Assembly: GCA_003280025.1 (NCBI GenBank)
Contig: QCGD01000013.1
Coordinates: 1 to 43,929, forward strand
DNA from: Prochlorococcus sp. AG-363-P06
GTDB lineage: Bacteria > Cyanobacteriota > Cyanobacteriia > PCC-6307 > Cyanobiaceae
Direction: 5' to 3'
DNA length: 43,929 bases
Positions 18,504-27,979 of the stretch are shown piece after piece. The translations under genes were made by a program, and so were the position numbers. The number at the start of each line of letters is the position of its first letter. Within the stretch, counting starts at the first letter, position 1. The notes below the pieces were generated by a model, which ran no database searches, was not told the origin of the DNA, and saw only the letters and a list, made by a program, of their open reading frames with translations.

Positions 18504-18590
18504 CGGAGGGGGTGGGATTCGAACCCACGGTACCCTTGCAGATACGCTAGTTTTCAAGACTAGAGCCTTAAACCACTCGACCACCCCTCC
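18504..18590 (-). tRNA. trnS: tRNA-Ser(UGA)
   Basis: Read on the minus strand, an 87-base class II tRNA. The acceptor stem GGAGGGG pairs with CCCCTCC, with discriminator G. The anticodon stem CTAGT/ACTAG encloses loop CTTGAAA with anticodon TGA. A long variable arm and a T arm (GTGGG TTCGAAT CCCAC) are present. CCA is not encoded. It reads UCA codons. Its position at the edge of a surface-glycan cluster fits the common use of tRNA genes as island boundaries. Confidence 0.97.
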
Positions 18591-19078
18591 AAAAGGGTTA
18601 TTCAGTTTTAACCACCTAAGTAGTATAGCAAAGGGAAGTGTAAGCTGCTCTCGCTTTACCTACTACTTTTAATGCTGAAAGTAGTAGGTTGATATTAACT
18701 TTTGGACTTGGAGGCAATGGGGCAGAAGGATTAGAAAAATTAGCAATGGCTAGAGCTGTAGCATTACATATAAATATACGATTTATAAAACTGAAAGATC
18801 GCCAAGTTCATGTTCAGGAATAATTGCTTTTATTTAATCTAAAGACAAATTAATTAGTTATTTCTTATTATTAAATTAAAATATTATGATTTAGCATTAT
18901 CTACATAATTGAGCAAAATGGAAGATAAGCAACTTTTGTTTAAAGCTTCTTAAATATAAAAGATTTAAGTGTTCTTTTTGAAACTTCTACTTTCGAATTA
19001 ATAATGTCTGCCATATTTGGCAAAGATTTATTTGGTTCTATTAAAGAAGACATTAACTTAAGCTAAAAATTTAAAACG
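18591..19078. other. 488-base gap with a probable gene remnant
   Basis: The plus strand holds a coding-like frame (TTG 18689 to TAA 18823, 44 codons) whose reading (LTFGLGGNGAEGLEKLAMAR, then AVALHINIRF) looks protein-like but matches nothing I know. It may be the tail of a lost gene. A 20-codon ATG frame (19004-19066, MSAIFGKDLFGSIKEDINLS) ends 13 bases before the next gene and could be a leader or truncated start. The rest is A+T-rich. Confidence 0.35.
18658..18689. repeat. 12-bp perfect inverted repeat
   Basis: The arm ACCTACTACTTT (18658-18669) and its exact complement AAAGTAGTAGGT (18678-18689) enclose an 8-base loop. There is no T-run after it in either direction, so it is not a standard terminator. 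It sits 70 bases upstream of tRNA-Ser, in the same gap as a gene remnant. Confidence 0.7.
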
Positions 19079-20356
19079 ATGAAGAAAAGACCAAAATTAT
19101 TTCTAGAAATAAACGAAATAACTGAAGATTTTATCCTTGATTACAAAAACAAAAACTGGCAATTCTTGAATTTTCTATTAAAAAAAGAATCAATATTGGG
19201 AAAAAAGTTAGAAACTAAAAGTGCTGGAAAGTTAGAGGGGCATGATTTAGATCCATGGGTTGAATGGGTTACGATTCATTGTGGTAAACCATATAAGGAT
19301 CATAAAATAAAATTTTTAGGGCAAGCAAAGTCATGTAAATTTCCTTTTGTTTGGGAACATTGGGAAAAAAATAAAGTCAAATACGTTTTATGGAATGTTT
19401 TTAATGGTTTTGTTAAAAAATCTGATTTTTGTCAAATTTTTCTTCCTGATCCATGGACAAAAATCAATTCAAAACCATTATTTTTAAATTTTTATACTTC
19501 TCCTACAAGAAACTTAGCTTCTTCTTATACAGGTTCAAGTTTTTTAAAAAAAATCTTTTACGGATTTTTATCAATTTTTCTATTTTCTCCAACTATAATT
19601 TTAAGAATTCCGTTATTAGTAAAATTATTGATATTATACGGAGTTAGATCTATTTCTTTATCAGACTTTTACATAATCTATGAATACTTACTAACTTTTT
19701 TAGGGTTAATCTTAATTAAATTTACCAAAGCAAAAAGAATAATAATAACTACAAATATAGTTGCTCATGCACAACATCATGCTTGGAAAATTAAAGGTAA
19801 GAAAAGAACTTGCCTTTGGTCGCTTTTTTTGATGGATAATTTACTTAAAATGACTTTTACTCATTTTCAAAAAACTCACGATATATTTATTATTAATGGG
19901 ATTTCACAGACTAATGTAATTGAGAATAATGAATTTGATTATTTACCTTTAAATGGTCATAAAAAGTTAATAAATTCTCTTGGGATAAAATATAATAATT
20001 TAAAGCCTGGAATGACTCATGACGCTTTTCTTACTTTCAAGAATAAAAATGAAAAAGATGTAGCAAAAAATATTTTAAATTCTCTCCATATTAAAAAGGA
20101 AAGATTATTTAAAGTTTTTGATAATGGCTCTAAGAATTTGGAGTTTTATTTATCTTATAGGTCTAAAGTAAACAAGCATACAAAAATTAAGGGTATTAGA
20201 AAAGATTATAGATTTGATCAATTGTTTTATTGTTGTGGTCAAAGAACAGGTTCACACAAACAAAAAGGATTTATTATAGTGCCTTACTTTAAGGGGGGTT
20301 ATGAAGGTAAAAAAGAATTTATTAAGAATCAAAAATTAATAAAATTTTTTAAATGA
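19079..20356 (+). CDS. Alkaline-phosphatase-superfamily-like protein
   Basis: A 425-residue protein. The segment HDLDPWVEWVTIHCGKPYKD resembles the nucleophile region of phosphodiesterases in the alkaline phosphatase superfamily ('PWvqWpSvHtGlp..HGv'). An opening acidic strand, LFLEINEI, sits where the first metal ligand lies. His-rich IVAHAQHHAW and the late GMTHDAFLTF could supply further ligands. The middle (about 160-225) is hydrophobic. Such proteins hydrolyse or transfer phosphodiester or sulfate groups. The substrate and even catalytic activity are unproven here. The superfamily call rests on motif layout only. It sits in the tRNA-Ser island with glycan and lipid genes. Confidence 0.5.
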   Translation: MKKRPKLFLEINEITEDFILDYKNKNWQFLNFLLKKESILGKKLETKSAGKLEGHDLDPWVEWVTIHCGKPYKDHKIKFLGQAKSCKFPFVWEHWEKNKVKYVLWNVFNGFVKKSDFCQIFLPDPWTKINSKPLFLNFYTSPTRNLASSYTGSSFLKKIFYGFLSIFLFSPTIILRIPLLVKLLILYGVRSISLSDFYIIYEYLLTFLGLILIKFTKAKRIIITTNIVAHAQHHAWKIKGKKRTCLWSLFLMDNLLKMTFTHFQKTHDIFIINGISQTNVIENNEFDYLPLNGHKKLINSLGIKYNNLKPGMTHDAFLTFKNKNEKDVAKNILNSLHIKKERLFKVFDNGSKNLEFYLSYRSKVNKHTKIKGIRKDYRFDQLFYCCGQRTGSHKQKGFIIVPYFKGGYEGKKEFIKNQKLIKFFK

Positions 20357-20462
20357 AATATTAATAATCTTTGGCTTTTTTCTTTTTTTTTTAATTAACT
20401 TAGGTTTATATTTTGAAAATATTTAAAATCAGATTTTTGTTATTATAAATTTGGTATAAATT

Positions 20463-20948
20463 TTGTTTGTGGTTGATTTTTCTAAACTTGAAAATATTTC
20501 TCCTTTGTATTCTTATTGGAAATCGGATCAGGATGATATCGATGAAAGAAATAGGTTATTAATTTCTAATAAGAATAGTAAGGCTTTATTTCTCTTCGAG
20601 AAAGAACCTTATAAGTGGGAGATATTATTTCAAAGCATTATAAGAGAAATAATAAATGGAGATGAATCTTCAATAAAAGGAATGAAAATTATATTAAATA
20701 GTCTTTCTAGTAAAGTACGAAAAAAAGTTTTAAATGATTTACTTGAGAATAAATTTATTAATAAAGATTGTTATTTAGAACTAAATAATCCCGTTGATAT
20801 TAAATCAGAAAGTAAAAAGAATTTTCTTAGATTTATAAGAATATTTTTTGCTATATTTACAAACCCTTATGGCATTGTGATAAGAAGAAAAAAAACTCAT
20901 ATTTATGAGAAGACTGGATTTGTATTTAACTATTTAAGAAATTTATAA
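20463..20948 (+). CDS. Hypothetical protein
   Basis: A 161-residue protein starting at TTG 20463 (GTG 20469 is an alternative). It is Lys/Asn/Ile-rich and mostly helical, with one moderately hydrophobic segment near the C-terminus (LRFIRIFFAIFTNPYGIVI) flanked by basic residues, perhaps a membrane-associated helix. No known family is visible. It lies 106 bases after the alkaline-phosphatase-like gene and shares its extreme A+T bias. Confidence 0.5.
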   Translation: MFVVDFSKLENISPLYSYWKSDQDDIDERNRLLISNKNSKALFLFEKEPYKWEILFQSIIREIINGDESSIKGMKIILNSLSSKVRKKVLNDLLENKFINKDCYLELNNPVDIKSESKKNFLRFIRIFFAIFTNPYGIVIRRKKTHIYEKTGFVFNYLRNL

Positions 20949-21030
20949 AGGACTTATAAATTTTTGTATCATACGTTTGAATTTCTTTTGAAATCATTGA
21001 TATTTTATATATTCTAAATAAAATTTTGAC

Positions 21031-21165
21031 ATGACTAAAAAACAAGGAAATGAACTAGCTACGGTAAAGGTATATTTAAATACTGGAATAATTGCTACTT
21101 TAGTAGGAGTTGGTTTTCTAGCATCAACACTTATATTTGGTATTCTTTTTATATCATTAAAGTAG
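21031..21165 (+). CDS. 44-residue single-span membrane protein
   Basis: ATG to TAG. The product has a short polar start (MTKKQGNELATVKVYLN) and then one long hydrophobic helix (GIIATLVGVGFLASTLIFG) to near the end. Coding appearance and membrane topology resemble conserved picocyanobacterial microproteins. Function unknown. Confidence 0.55.
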   Translation: MTKKQGNELATVKVYLNTGIIATLVGVGFLASTLIFGILFISLK

Positions 21166-21467
21166 AAAAAATATTCAGTTATTAATTTAAAAAAAATTAA
21201 GGCGTATTTTTAATACTCAATTCTTCCTTATTGATTAAGGTTGATTATAATTAATATAATTTTACTTTTTTTAACTTAATATAATTAAAAACCTTATTGA
21301 ATAAATCATTTCCAGATATAAAAATAAGGGTAATAGATAAAAAAGATGGATAAGAAACAATTCTTATTACTCTAATCCAACTAATACTGAATAGCATTTA
21401 AGGCTTTTACTTTGTATTTGCTAAGACGCATGTAAAATTAAATCAATAGAATTTAGTTTTATTTATT
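21166..21467. other. 302-base intergenic gap
   Basis: Very A+T-rich and low in complexity. No ORF above 10 codons that looks coding, and no clear terminator or promoter visible. Confidence 0.5.
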
Positions 21468-21683
21468 ATGGGAGAAGCTAAGAGAAGAAAAGAATTAGGA
21501 CTCCCTCCTAGAGAAAAACCTGTAAATTTAAAGCTCCCTGAAATTGATAAGAAAGCTTTACAAAAAAAAGTAAGGTCTGCATTATATAAATATCCAATTA
21601 TTCCATTACTTTTTTATTTAGTAGCAATAACTATACTCGTTGGAGGATCAATTTATTTTTTAAAATTTTACAAAGTGTTTTAA
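21468..21683 (+). CDS. DUF2839-family small membrane protein
   Basis: The 71-residue protein has the DUF2839 signature: N-terminal MGEAKRRKELGLPPREKP, a Lys-rich linker and a C-terminal membrane helix (YPIIPLLFYLVAITILVGG). The family is cyanobacterial and of unknown function. ATG start, normal family length. Confidence 0.82.
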   Translation: MGEAKRRKELGLPPREKPVNLKLPEIDKKALQKKVRSALYKYPIIPLLFYLVAITILVGGSIYFLKFYKVF

Positions 21684-22416
21684 TACCCAAAAATGTAAAT
21701 TTAGTTTCCCCTGTGAAAGTCTTTAAAACTAAATTTGGTTATTAATATTAATCATTAGAAAATCTAACTACTCTTTTTCATCTAACTTAAATATTAAAAA
21801 GATGATATTAAATTATCCTTTAGTTTAATTGTATTCTTTAAATTTGTATAATTTTACTTTCCTATAATCATTTTTTAGGCGATAACAATAATAACTCTTT
21901 ATTATTTTTGTGATTTATCTTTCAATCTTTCTAATAATTCTTGGTATTTATGTATTTAAAGGACATAAGATTTATTTCATGTTTATTGATAAACTTTAGT
22001 AATAGAATCCAAAAAAAGTATTTAAATTTAACAAAATAATTCAGCTGAATTCATAAATAGTTTTCCTTACTAGAGCACGCAAGGAATGTTTATTGTCATC
22101 CTAGATGGAGAAGAAAAAGATCCTACAAGGCAAGGGGAATCCTATCATCCTAACCTAGAATATTTAAAAGAAATAGGTATAGATGTCAATTGAGAATATA
22201 AGATTAAACGCTTTCTAATTGCACTGGTCTATTAAATACGATTGACAGTCGATCTAACATAGAGGGATAAAAACTTTTTTAATGGAATTATTTTTTGTCT
22301 ATTAAATCATTATTATTTTTAGAAGAAATATTAAAACATGAATAATTAAAAGAATATCTATTTAATTTTATTAATAAAAGATATAAATATAATTAAATAG
22401 TGAGAAAGTATGAAAT
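21684..22416. other. 733-base gap with minor ORFs and one orphan promoter element
   Basis: Two small frames are possible genes. A GTG frame (21910-21999, 29 residues) reads as a membrane helix (VIYLSIFLIILGIYVF). An ATG frame (22086-22193, 35 residues) begins MFIVILDGEEKDPTRQG. A copy of the recurrent promoter-like element lies at 22242-22281, but the ATG after it opens only seven codons, so here it appears orphaned. The rest is featureless. Confidence 0.4.
22242..22281 (+). promoter_or_regulatory. Recurrent promoter-like element, orphan copy
   Basis: TTGACA (22242-22247), an 18-base spacer containing GTCGATCTAACATAGAG, then GATAAA (22266-22271) and a T-run just before an ATG. The downstream frame is only seven codons long. 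Same layout as the copies before microprotein genes. Confidence 0.55.
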
Positions 22417-23103
22417 ATGAACAATAAGTCAAAATATATAGCTCCAGGATTATTTGGATTAAGAGAAAGGATCGCTTTTAAGGTAAGAAGTAGTATTTAT
22501 AAAAAAATGGAACTTTTATTAAAACCAAGGAAATCTTGGAGTGTTCTTGATGTTGGAGTTACGAATGATAATTCATTTGATTCGAATTTTTTTGAGAAGA
22601 TATATCCTTATAAAAATAAAATAACTGCTGTTGGACTAGAGGATGCAAGCTTTCTAGAAAAAAAGTATAAAGGACTTAAATTTTTTAAAGCAAATGCATT
22701 AAATTTACCTTTCGAAGATAATTATTTTGATTTGGCTTTTTGTTCCGCAGTTATAGAACATGTGGGCTGTTATTCCAATCAAATACAATGTGTAAAAGAA
22801 TTATCGCGAGTAAGTAATTTGTGTTTGATAACTACACCAAACAAATCATTTCCACTTGAATTTCATACTTTAACATTATTTATTCATTGGTTACCACCCA
22901 GAATATTTAGATACTTTTTACGTTTAACAGGAAGAAAGTTTTTTTCATACGAAGAAAATTTAAATCTTCTTAATCAATTTGAAATCGAAAGTATTTTCGA
23001 TAAGCTTAAAATAAATTATATTTCTAATCACTTTAAATTTTTAGGTCTTAGGACTAACCTTGTTTATATAATTTCTAAAAAAAATCTAAATAATTTTATA
23101 TAA
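22417..23103 (+). CDS. SAM-dependent methyltransferase (class I)
   Basis: A 228-residue methyltransferase of the Methyltransf_11 type. Motif I is degenerate (WSVLDVGVTNDNSF), followed by FKANALNLPFEDNYFDLAF and FCSAVIEHVGCYSNQ (motifs II/III region), which is the usual layout. The C-terminal part is hydrophobic and basic (IHWLPPRIFRYFLRLTGRKF), suggesting a membrane-proximal lipid or glycan substrate. First gene of a co-directional run with the desaturase and a second methyltransferase, inside the tRNA-Ser island. Confidence 0.75.
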   Translation: MNNKSKYIAPGLFGLRERIAFKVRSSIYKKMELLLKPRKSWSVLDVGVTNDNSFDSNFFEKIYPYKNKITAVGLEDASFLEKKYKGLKFFKANALNLPFEDNYFDLAFCSAVIEHVGCYSNQIQCVKELSRVSNLCLITTPNKSFPLEFHTLTLFIHWLPPRIFRYFLRLTGRKFFSYEENLNLLNQFEIESIFDKLKINYISNHFKFLGLRTNLVYIISKKNLNNFI

Positions 23104-23175
23104 TTATTTTTATAGTTATTTCATAAATAGATTTATTTTGAATCTATTTTAAATCAAAAGTATTAATAAATTCCA

Positions 23176-24150
23176 ATGTCAGATCTAAAAAAGAAATATA
23201 GAGAATTAAGTTGTAAGTTATTAAATCCAAATGAAATTCAACAATTATCAAAATTACGGCCAAAATTCGTTGTTTTCGATACTTTAAAGTCTTGGATATT
23301 AATTTTAATTTGTTTTTTACTTTCAATAAGAAATACTAATATTTTTTTTAATTTGATAGCGTTAATAGTTATTACGACACAAATTTATTCTTTATTGATA
23401 ATTGCTCATGATGGTTTCCACAGAAGACTTTTTCATAATAAAAATATTAATGATTTATGGAATGATTTTTTTATTTTAGGATTTATGGGGGCTATTACTA
23501 GAATAAACAATAAAAATCACTTAACGCATCATCTCAGGCTTTGCGAATTTGATGATCCTGACAGATATAAATATCAATCAAAAGGGAGATCAAGTATGAT
23601 GGAATTCTTTTTTAAGATCTCTTCAATTCCTCTTATATTTTATTCATTCAAAAATATTTTTATAAAACCCTTTTTAAAAAACAAAAAATTTAATAACAAA
23701 AATAAAAAATATTTAACTATCCCCTCTTATTCCATAAGAGATATTTTGATCATATTTTCTTGTCAAACGCTTATATTTTATTTTTTTCTTAATTATTTAA
23801 GTTTTTTAAAATTAATTTATTTGTGGTTTATACCAATGGCACTCGCTCAATCAATTGATATATTTAGAGTTTTTTCTGAACATTCTCGTCCAATGATAGA
23901 TGAAATTTCAGATAAATCATTAAGACTTTCAAACTTTAAGATAAATTGTCTTGAAAGATTATTCTTTTCTCCGCATAACATGAATTTCCATGCAACACAT
24001 CATTTGTGGACTTCAATTCCTTATTATAATCTTAGAAAAGCTACAATTTTAGTAGAGCAAAATGCTATTAAAAGAAGGGAAATAATACTAACCTATAAAA
24101 GTTATTTTGAACCTATTAATAACTTTTATCAATATGTCAGATCTATCTAG
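23176..24150 (+). CDS. Fatty-acid desaturase-family membrane di-iron enzyme
   Basis: The 324-residue protein has the three histidine boxes of membrane desaturases/hydroxylases: AHDGFHRRLFH, NHLTHHLRL and FHATHHLW. Several hydrophobic segments lie between them. These bind a di-iron centre that activates O2 with electrons from ferredoxin. Substrate may be an acyl chain or a carotenoid; the boxes alone do not decide. Placement between two methyltransferases in a glycan/lipid island suggests modification of a surface lipid rather than bulk membrane desaturation. Its 3' end overlaps the start region of the next gene. Confidence 0.8.
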   Translation: MSDLKKKYRELSCKLLNPNEIQQLSKLRPKFVVFDTLKSWILILICFLLSIRNTNIFFNLIALIVITTQIYSLLIIAHDGFHRRLFHNKNINDLWNDFFILGFMGAITRINNKNHLTHHLRLCEFDDPDRYKYQSKGRSSMMEFFFKISSIPLIFYSFKNIFIKPFLKNKKFNNKNKKYLTIPSYSIRDILIIFSCQTLIFYFFLNYLSFLKLIYLWFIPMALAQSIDIFRVFSEHSRPMIDEISDKSLRLSNFKINCLERLFFSPHNMNFHATHHLWTSIPYYNLRKATILVEQNAIKRREIILTYKSYFEPINNFYQYVRSI

Positions 24151-25129
24151 AATTATGGATTCTTCTTTTAAAAATTATTTATCGCAAAATAAATTTCTTA
24201 ATAATTGCATTTTATGTGAAAAAAAAGAATTCAAGAAATATTCATCAGGTTATGATTATGAATTGCAAACTTGCTCAAATAAATGGGAATTTTTGAAATG
24301 TGATAATTGCGGTCATATTCAATTAAATCCAAGGCCTATTAAAGAAAATTTAAAAATTATATATCCAATTAATTATTATTCGTATGAAATTAGTAAAAAA
24401 TTAAATTATTTTATTCTTAGAGGTAAGGATATTTTAGATTTCTTAAAGTTAAAAAGTATTATTAGATTTTCTAATAATTATATTTCTACTTATTTAGATA
24501 TTGGTTGTGGAGATGGTAGATATCTTAACCTTGTCAATAAAATTTGCAAAATACCTAAAAAAGAAATCTTTGGTACTGAAATTAATTTAAATAATATAGA
24601 AATATTAAAAAAAGAAGGCTTTTCAGTTTTTAATGAAAAAGAAAATTCTTTGAAATACATTAGGAAAAATTCAATTTCACTTATTACTATGTTTCATGTA
24701 ATTGAACATCTTGAAAATCCTAAAGATTTTATTCTTCAAATGAAGTATTTGTTAGAAAAAAGGGGCATTATTGCAATTGAAACGCCTAATGTTGATTCTT
24801 TGGATAGCAGGTTATTTAAAAAGACCTATTGGGGTGGATATCATTTTCCTAGGCATTGGCATTTGTTTTCAAAAAAAACATTAACTAAATTAATGTTGGA
24901 TTCGGGTTTTGAAATTATTAAAGTTAATTATCTTCCAGGACATTCTTTTTGGCTTTATTCTTTTCATCACTTATTTAAGTATGAATGGAATTTGCCATTT
25001 ATAGCTAAATTTATGGATCCCATGAAAAGTAAACTATTTTTAATTATTTTTACGTTGTTTGATATTGTTAGATCTAGGTTAGGTTTTAAGACTTCATCAA
25101 TAATGATAGTTGCAAGAAAAATTTCATAA
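24134..25129 (+). CDS. SAM methyltransferase with N-terminal zinc-ribbon-like segment
   Basis: The longest frame opens at 24107. I prefer ATG 24134 (17-base overlap with the desaturase) or ATG 24155, since 24107 overlaps far into the desaturase. The product (about 331 residues) has a Cys4-type segment (CILCEKKEF, then LKCDNCGHIQLNPRP), then a class I methyltransferase core (STYLDIGCGDGRYLNLV, MFHVIEHLENPKDF). This is the domain pair seen in sugar or O-antigen methyltransferases of the 'Methyltransf_23 with zinc ribbon' type. Overlap implies co-translation with the desaturase. Confidence 0.78.
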   Translation: MSDLSRIMDSSFKNYLSQNKFLNNCILCEKKEFKKYSSGYDYELQTCSNKWEFLKCDNCGHIQLNPRPIKENLKIIYPINYYSYEISKKLNYFILRGKDILDFLKLKSIIRFSNNYISTYLDIGCGDGRYLNLVNKICKIPKKEIFGTEINLNNIEILKKEGFSVFNEKENSLKYIRKNSISLITMFHVIEHLENPKDFILQMKYLLEKRGIIAIETPNVDSLDSRLFKKTYWGGYHFPRHWHLFSKKTLTKLMLDSGFEIIKVNYLPGHSFWLYSFHHLFKYEWNLPFIAKFMDPMKSKLFLIIFTLFDIVRSRLGFKTSSIMIVARKIS

Positions 25130-25165
25130 ATAATGATAACAATATTTTTTTCAGAATAAATTTTT

Positions 25166-26431
25166 TTATGGAATCTTATCTGAAACTTTTAAGTTTACTT
25201 TTAAAAATCTTATTAAACACAATACAAATATAATATGAATTCCAATACTATATCTTGGACCTCCAAGAAGTAATGAATGAAAAATTATATAAAACGTACC
25301 TGATAAATATAAAGTTCTTTCAATTCTGCTGAAGCCTTTAAAAATGTGAACAAAGAATGATGTGAAAAAAGCCGGTAAATATATAAAAAAGTGATACATA
25401 TACCAAATTGGTTTAGTTACCCAAGCTCCTGAATAACTTAATACGCTTGCTTCATATAATGCACCAAGGTTTAGATTAATTTTTGTAATCCATAGATTTA
25501 TAAAATAAGAAAAAATCTCAAAATCTGTGAATATAATCTTAAACATTTTAAAAATATTACCTTTGTAGCTATAAATTTCATCTATACCATAATTTGATAA
25601 TAGATAATTATCAATTGCTGCAGCTATAAAACTGATATGTTGATCTTTTGCTAAAAGTAAATAATTTAACTTACTACCAGGATATCTACTATAAATAAAT
25701 TGGTAATATATTAAATAGAAAATTAAACTAGGTAGGATTTGGACAGCAAGATCCTTGTATCCTTTTGGTTTTATTAAAAATATTGAGATGTAAAAGGCTA
25801 TAAGACCAATAATGTATGTAGGCCTAATAAATGAGGCGAAAATCAAAAATAAAACGCGTAAATATTTTTTATCAGATGATATTCCTAAAGAAGTTAAGAA
25901 TATGCATGTACCCATTGTCGAGACTGTAATAGTATCATTAATAAATGGAGGATATAGAGTTGCAATCGATAAAATAATACCTATTGTTCTAGGACCTATA
26001 TATCTTAATTGGAGTTTATTAATTGCACTGAAACTACAAATAATGGTTGTAATACCCATAAATAATCCTAAGAGGAAAAATACAAATTTAGAACCAAATA
26101 TTGTTATTGGTGATAGAAATATTACTGAGTAAAGGATATTTGGAATCCATATTTCGCCATTTACAATTCTTGAAATGTCACAATTATCAGTTTTATTTAT
26201 ATTTTTAATTACTTCACATTTAGCTAATGATTCTGAATAAATTTCATTAGATAGAGTTGAAGTTTTATCACCTAAAAAATTATGTGCAAATGTATGGTAG
26301 AAAGAAAAGTCCGAATTAGCCTCATATAAATTTCCGTTTTTAATAACGTAATAAAATATAGATATTAAGATGAATATTAAAACTGGTAAAAAAATAAACT
26401 TTACATTGTCAAGGTTTAAATTTTTAGACAC
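25166..26431 (-). CDS. Multi-spanning membrane protein, GT-C glycosyltransferase-like
   Basis: A 421-residue integral membrane protein with around ten hydrophobic segments. An early non-cytoplasmic loop follows the first helix and carries acidic NSDFSFYHTFAHNFLGD, placed where GT-C transferases keep their catalytic Asp. A Cys-containing loop follows (SLAKCEVIKNINKTDNCD). GT-C enzymes use lipid-phosphate sugars. It starts 4 bases after the DPMS-type glycosyltransferase ends, so the two are one operon: one makes the lipid-linked sugar, the other may transfer it. The assignment is by topology and context; no strong family motif is visible. Confidence 0.55.
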   Translation of the reverse strand: MSKNLNLDNVKFIFLPVLIFILISIFYYVIKNGNLYEANSDFSFYHTFAHNFLGDKTSTLSNEIYSESLAKCEVIKNINKTDNCDISRIVNGEIWIPNILYSVIFLSPITIFGSKFVFFLLGLFMGITTIICSFSAINKLQLRYIGPRTIGIILSIATLYPPFINDTITVSTMGTCIFLTSLGISSDKKYLRVLFLIFASFIRPTYIIGLIAFYISIFLIKPKGYKDLAVQILPSLIFYLIYYQFIYSRYPGSKLNYLLLAKDQHISFIAAAIDNYLLSNYGIDEIYSYKGNIFKMFKIIFTDFEIFSYFINLWITKINLNLGALYEASVLSYSGAWVTKPIWYMYHFFIYLPAFFTSFFVHIFKGFSRIERTLYLSGTFYIIFHSLLLGGPRYSIGIHIIFVLCLIRFLKVNLKVSDKIP

Positions 26432-26435
26432 AATT

Positions 26436-27593
26436 TTAATTTAACTTTAATATGTTTAACCTAATTGAAAGTGCAAAAATTTGAAGGGATATGAAACCAA
26501 GACAAACAAATATTGAGGAAAGCAAATAAATATTTTTTTCTTGTAATGAGTATCCCGTTAATGTAATTATGAATAATAATAAGCTAATTATTACTGGAAT
26601 ACTTAAAAAAGTTAGTATTGAAATTTTTAGTAATTTCTTATAAACCCTTTCAATATTTTCCTTGTTTTTTAAAGTATTTTTTGAAACTCTATTTTTTAAG
26701 ATAATTTTTAATTCAATATATTCTCTTAGGAATGATATAGAACAAAACATACAAGCAAGACTAGCTATAAGAGTATTAATGCCAGTAAAGTAAATAGAAT
26801 CAAAAATAATAAACCTAAAAAATAAAAAGATAGATATGATTCCTGAAATTAAAGATAAATTTAAGTAACTTTTTCTTGGTGACATACTTATCATTAGTGC
26901 CAAATGTCTCCAACCGTCTTTCCATGTATTTAAATGGGAAGTCCTTTCTTTAGGAGATTTTTTTAAAGTTGTACTTACTTCTCCTATCTTTAATTTATAA
27001 ATACTGGCTAGAGCAATCATCTCGCTTGCAAATTCCATCCCATTAGTTTTAAGGGGGATATTCTGGAATAATTCGGTTTTTAGAAGTCTAATCCCACAAT
27101 GAAAGTCCTTGACATTTACATCAAATAGATACTTTCCTATTGATGATAAAAGAGGATTGCCAAGGAATTTATGCAGAAATGACATAGCCCCTTTTTCAAT
27201 TCCTTTATCAAATCTGTTACCAATAACTAAATCTAGATTCTTTTGCTCATAAAGATTAAGCATCTCTCTTAAACAATCAGGATCATAAGTAGAGTCTGCA
27301 TCAAGAATGAGTATAAATTCTTTTTTTGCACTTGCTATTCCCTTCCTTATTGCTGAGCCGTATCCTTTTATTTTTTCTTCGATTACTTGTGCATTATTTT
27401 GTTGAGCAATTTTTTTAGAATTATCTATAGATCCGTTATCAATAACTAAAATTTCATAATCTTTTATAAAAAATTTATTGGCTGAGTTATGGCATGAAAT
27501 AATTGTATGCTCTATATTTGATTCTTCATTTAGACAAGGAATGACAAAACTTACTGAATATGAATCACCTCTAAATTCGTTAACTAGTTTCAT
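26436..27593 (-). CDS. Family 2 glycosyltransferase with C-terminal membrane segments (DPMS-type)
   Basis: A 385-residue GT2 enzyme. The catalytic domain (about 10-230) has VSFVIPCLNEESNI, EILVIDNGSID and the DXD-type metal site ILILDADSTYDPD. The C-terminal third has about four membrane helices. This is the layout of dolichol/undecaprenyl-phosphate sugar synthases and their fused forms. It would load a sugar from a nucleotide donor onto a lipid phosphate. It directly precedes the GT-C-like gene, and a GtrA-type protein is encoded in the same island. Confidence 0.85.
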   Translation of the reverse strand: MKLVNEFRGDSYSVSFVIPCLNEESNIEHTIISCHNSANKFFIKDYEILVIDNGSIDNSKKIAQQNNAQVIEEKIKGYGSAIRKGIASAKKEFILILDADSTYDPDCLREMLNLYEQKNLDLVIGNRFDKGIEKGAMSFLHKFLGNPLLSSIGKYLFDVNVKDFHCGIRLLKTELFQNIPLKTNGMEFASEMIALASIYKLKIGEVSTTLKKSPKERTSHLNTWKDGWRHLALMISMSPRKSYLNLSLISGIISIFLFFRFIIFDSIYFTGINTLIASLACMFCSISFLREYIELKIILKNRVSKNTLKNKENIERVYKKLLKISILTFLSIPVIISLLLFIITLTGYSLQEKNIYLLSSIFVCLGFISLQIFALSIRLNILKLN

Positions 27594-27847
27594 TATATTT
27601 TTCTTAAGGATAAAAATTTTTAAGTATTTTCTTTTCGATAATCTCCATTTTTGTGCCTAATCTCGGAAAGTAGTTTTTGTCTTTTATGAGGATTCTTGTG
27701 TGATGCTTCAAGCCTTTTATTTTACTCAAATATATTTATATATTAGATTAAAAATATAAGAAAAACATCACTTTTCAGTAAAATGCTATTTTTGTAAACT
27801 AGGGAAATAAAATTGTTATAATAGTCCAACCTCTGTAGCTAGATATA

Positions 27848-27979
27848 TTATTTAATAACAATCAATAAAATTGAATAAAAAATAACAGTAGAAATTATTG
27901 CCATTGCTATTAAAGGTAAAATTATTCCAGAATTTAACCATCTTATAAATCGAAGTTTTCTGTTAATAACTCTTTCCAT
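27848..27979 (-). CDS. 43-residue membrane microprotein, overlapped TAATG with the gene before it
   Basis: Begins at ATG 27979, whose A is the last base of the preceding gene's TAA. Product: basic MERVINRKLRFIRWLN, then one long hydrophobic helix (IILPLIAMAIISTVIFYSIL). Basic residues precede the helix, so the N-terminus should be cytoplasmic. No family recognised. The overlap argues that both small frames are real and translated together. Confidence 0.6.
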   Translation of the reverse strand: MERVINRKLRFIRWLNSGIILPLIAMAIISTVIFYSILLIVIK

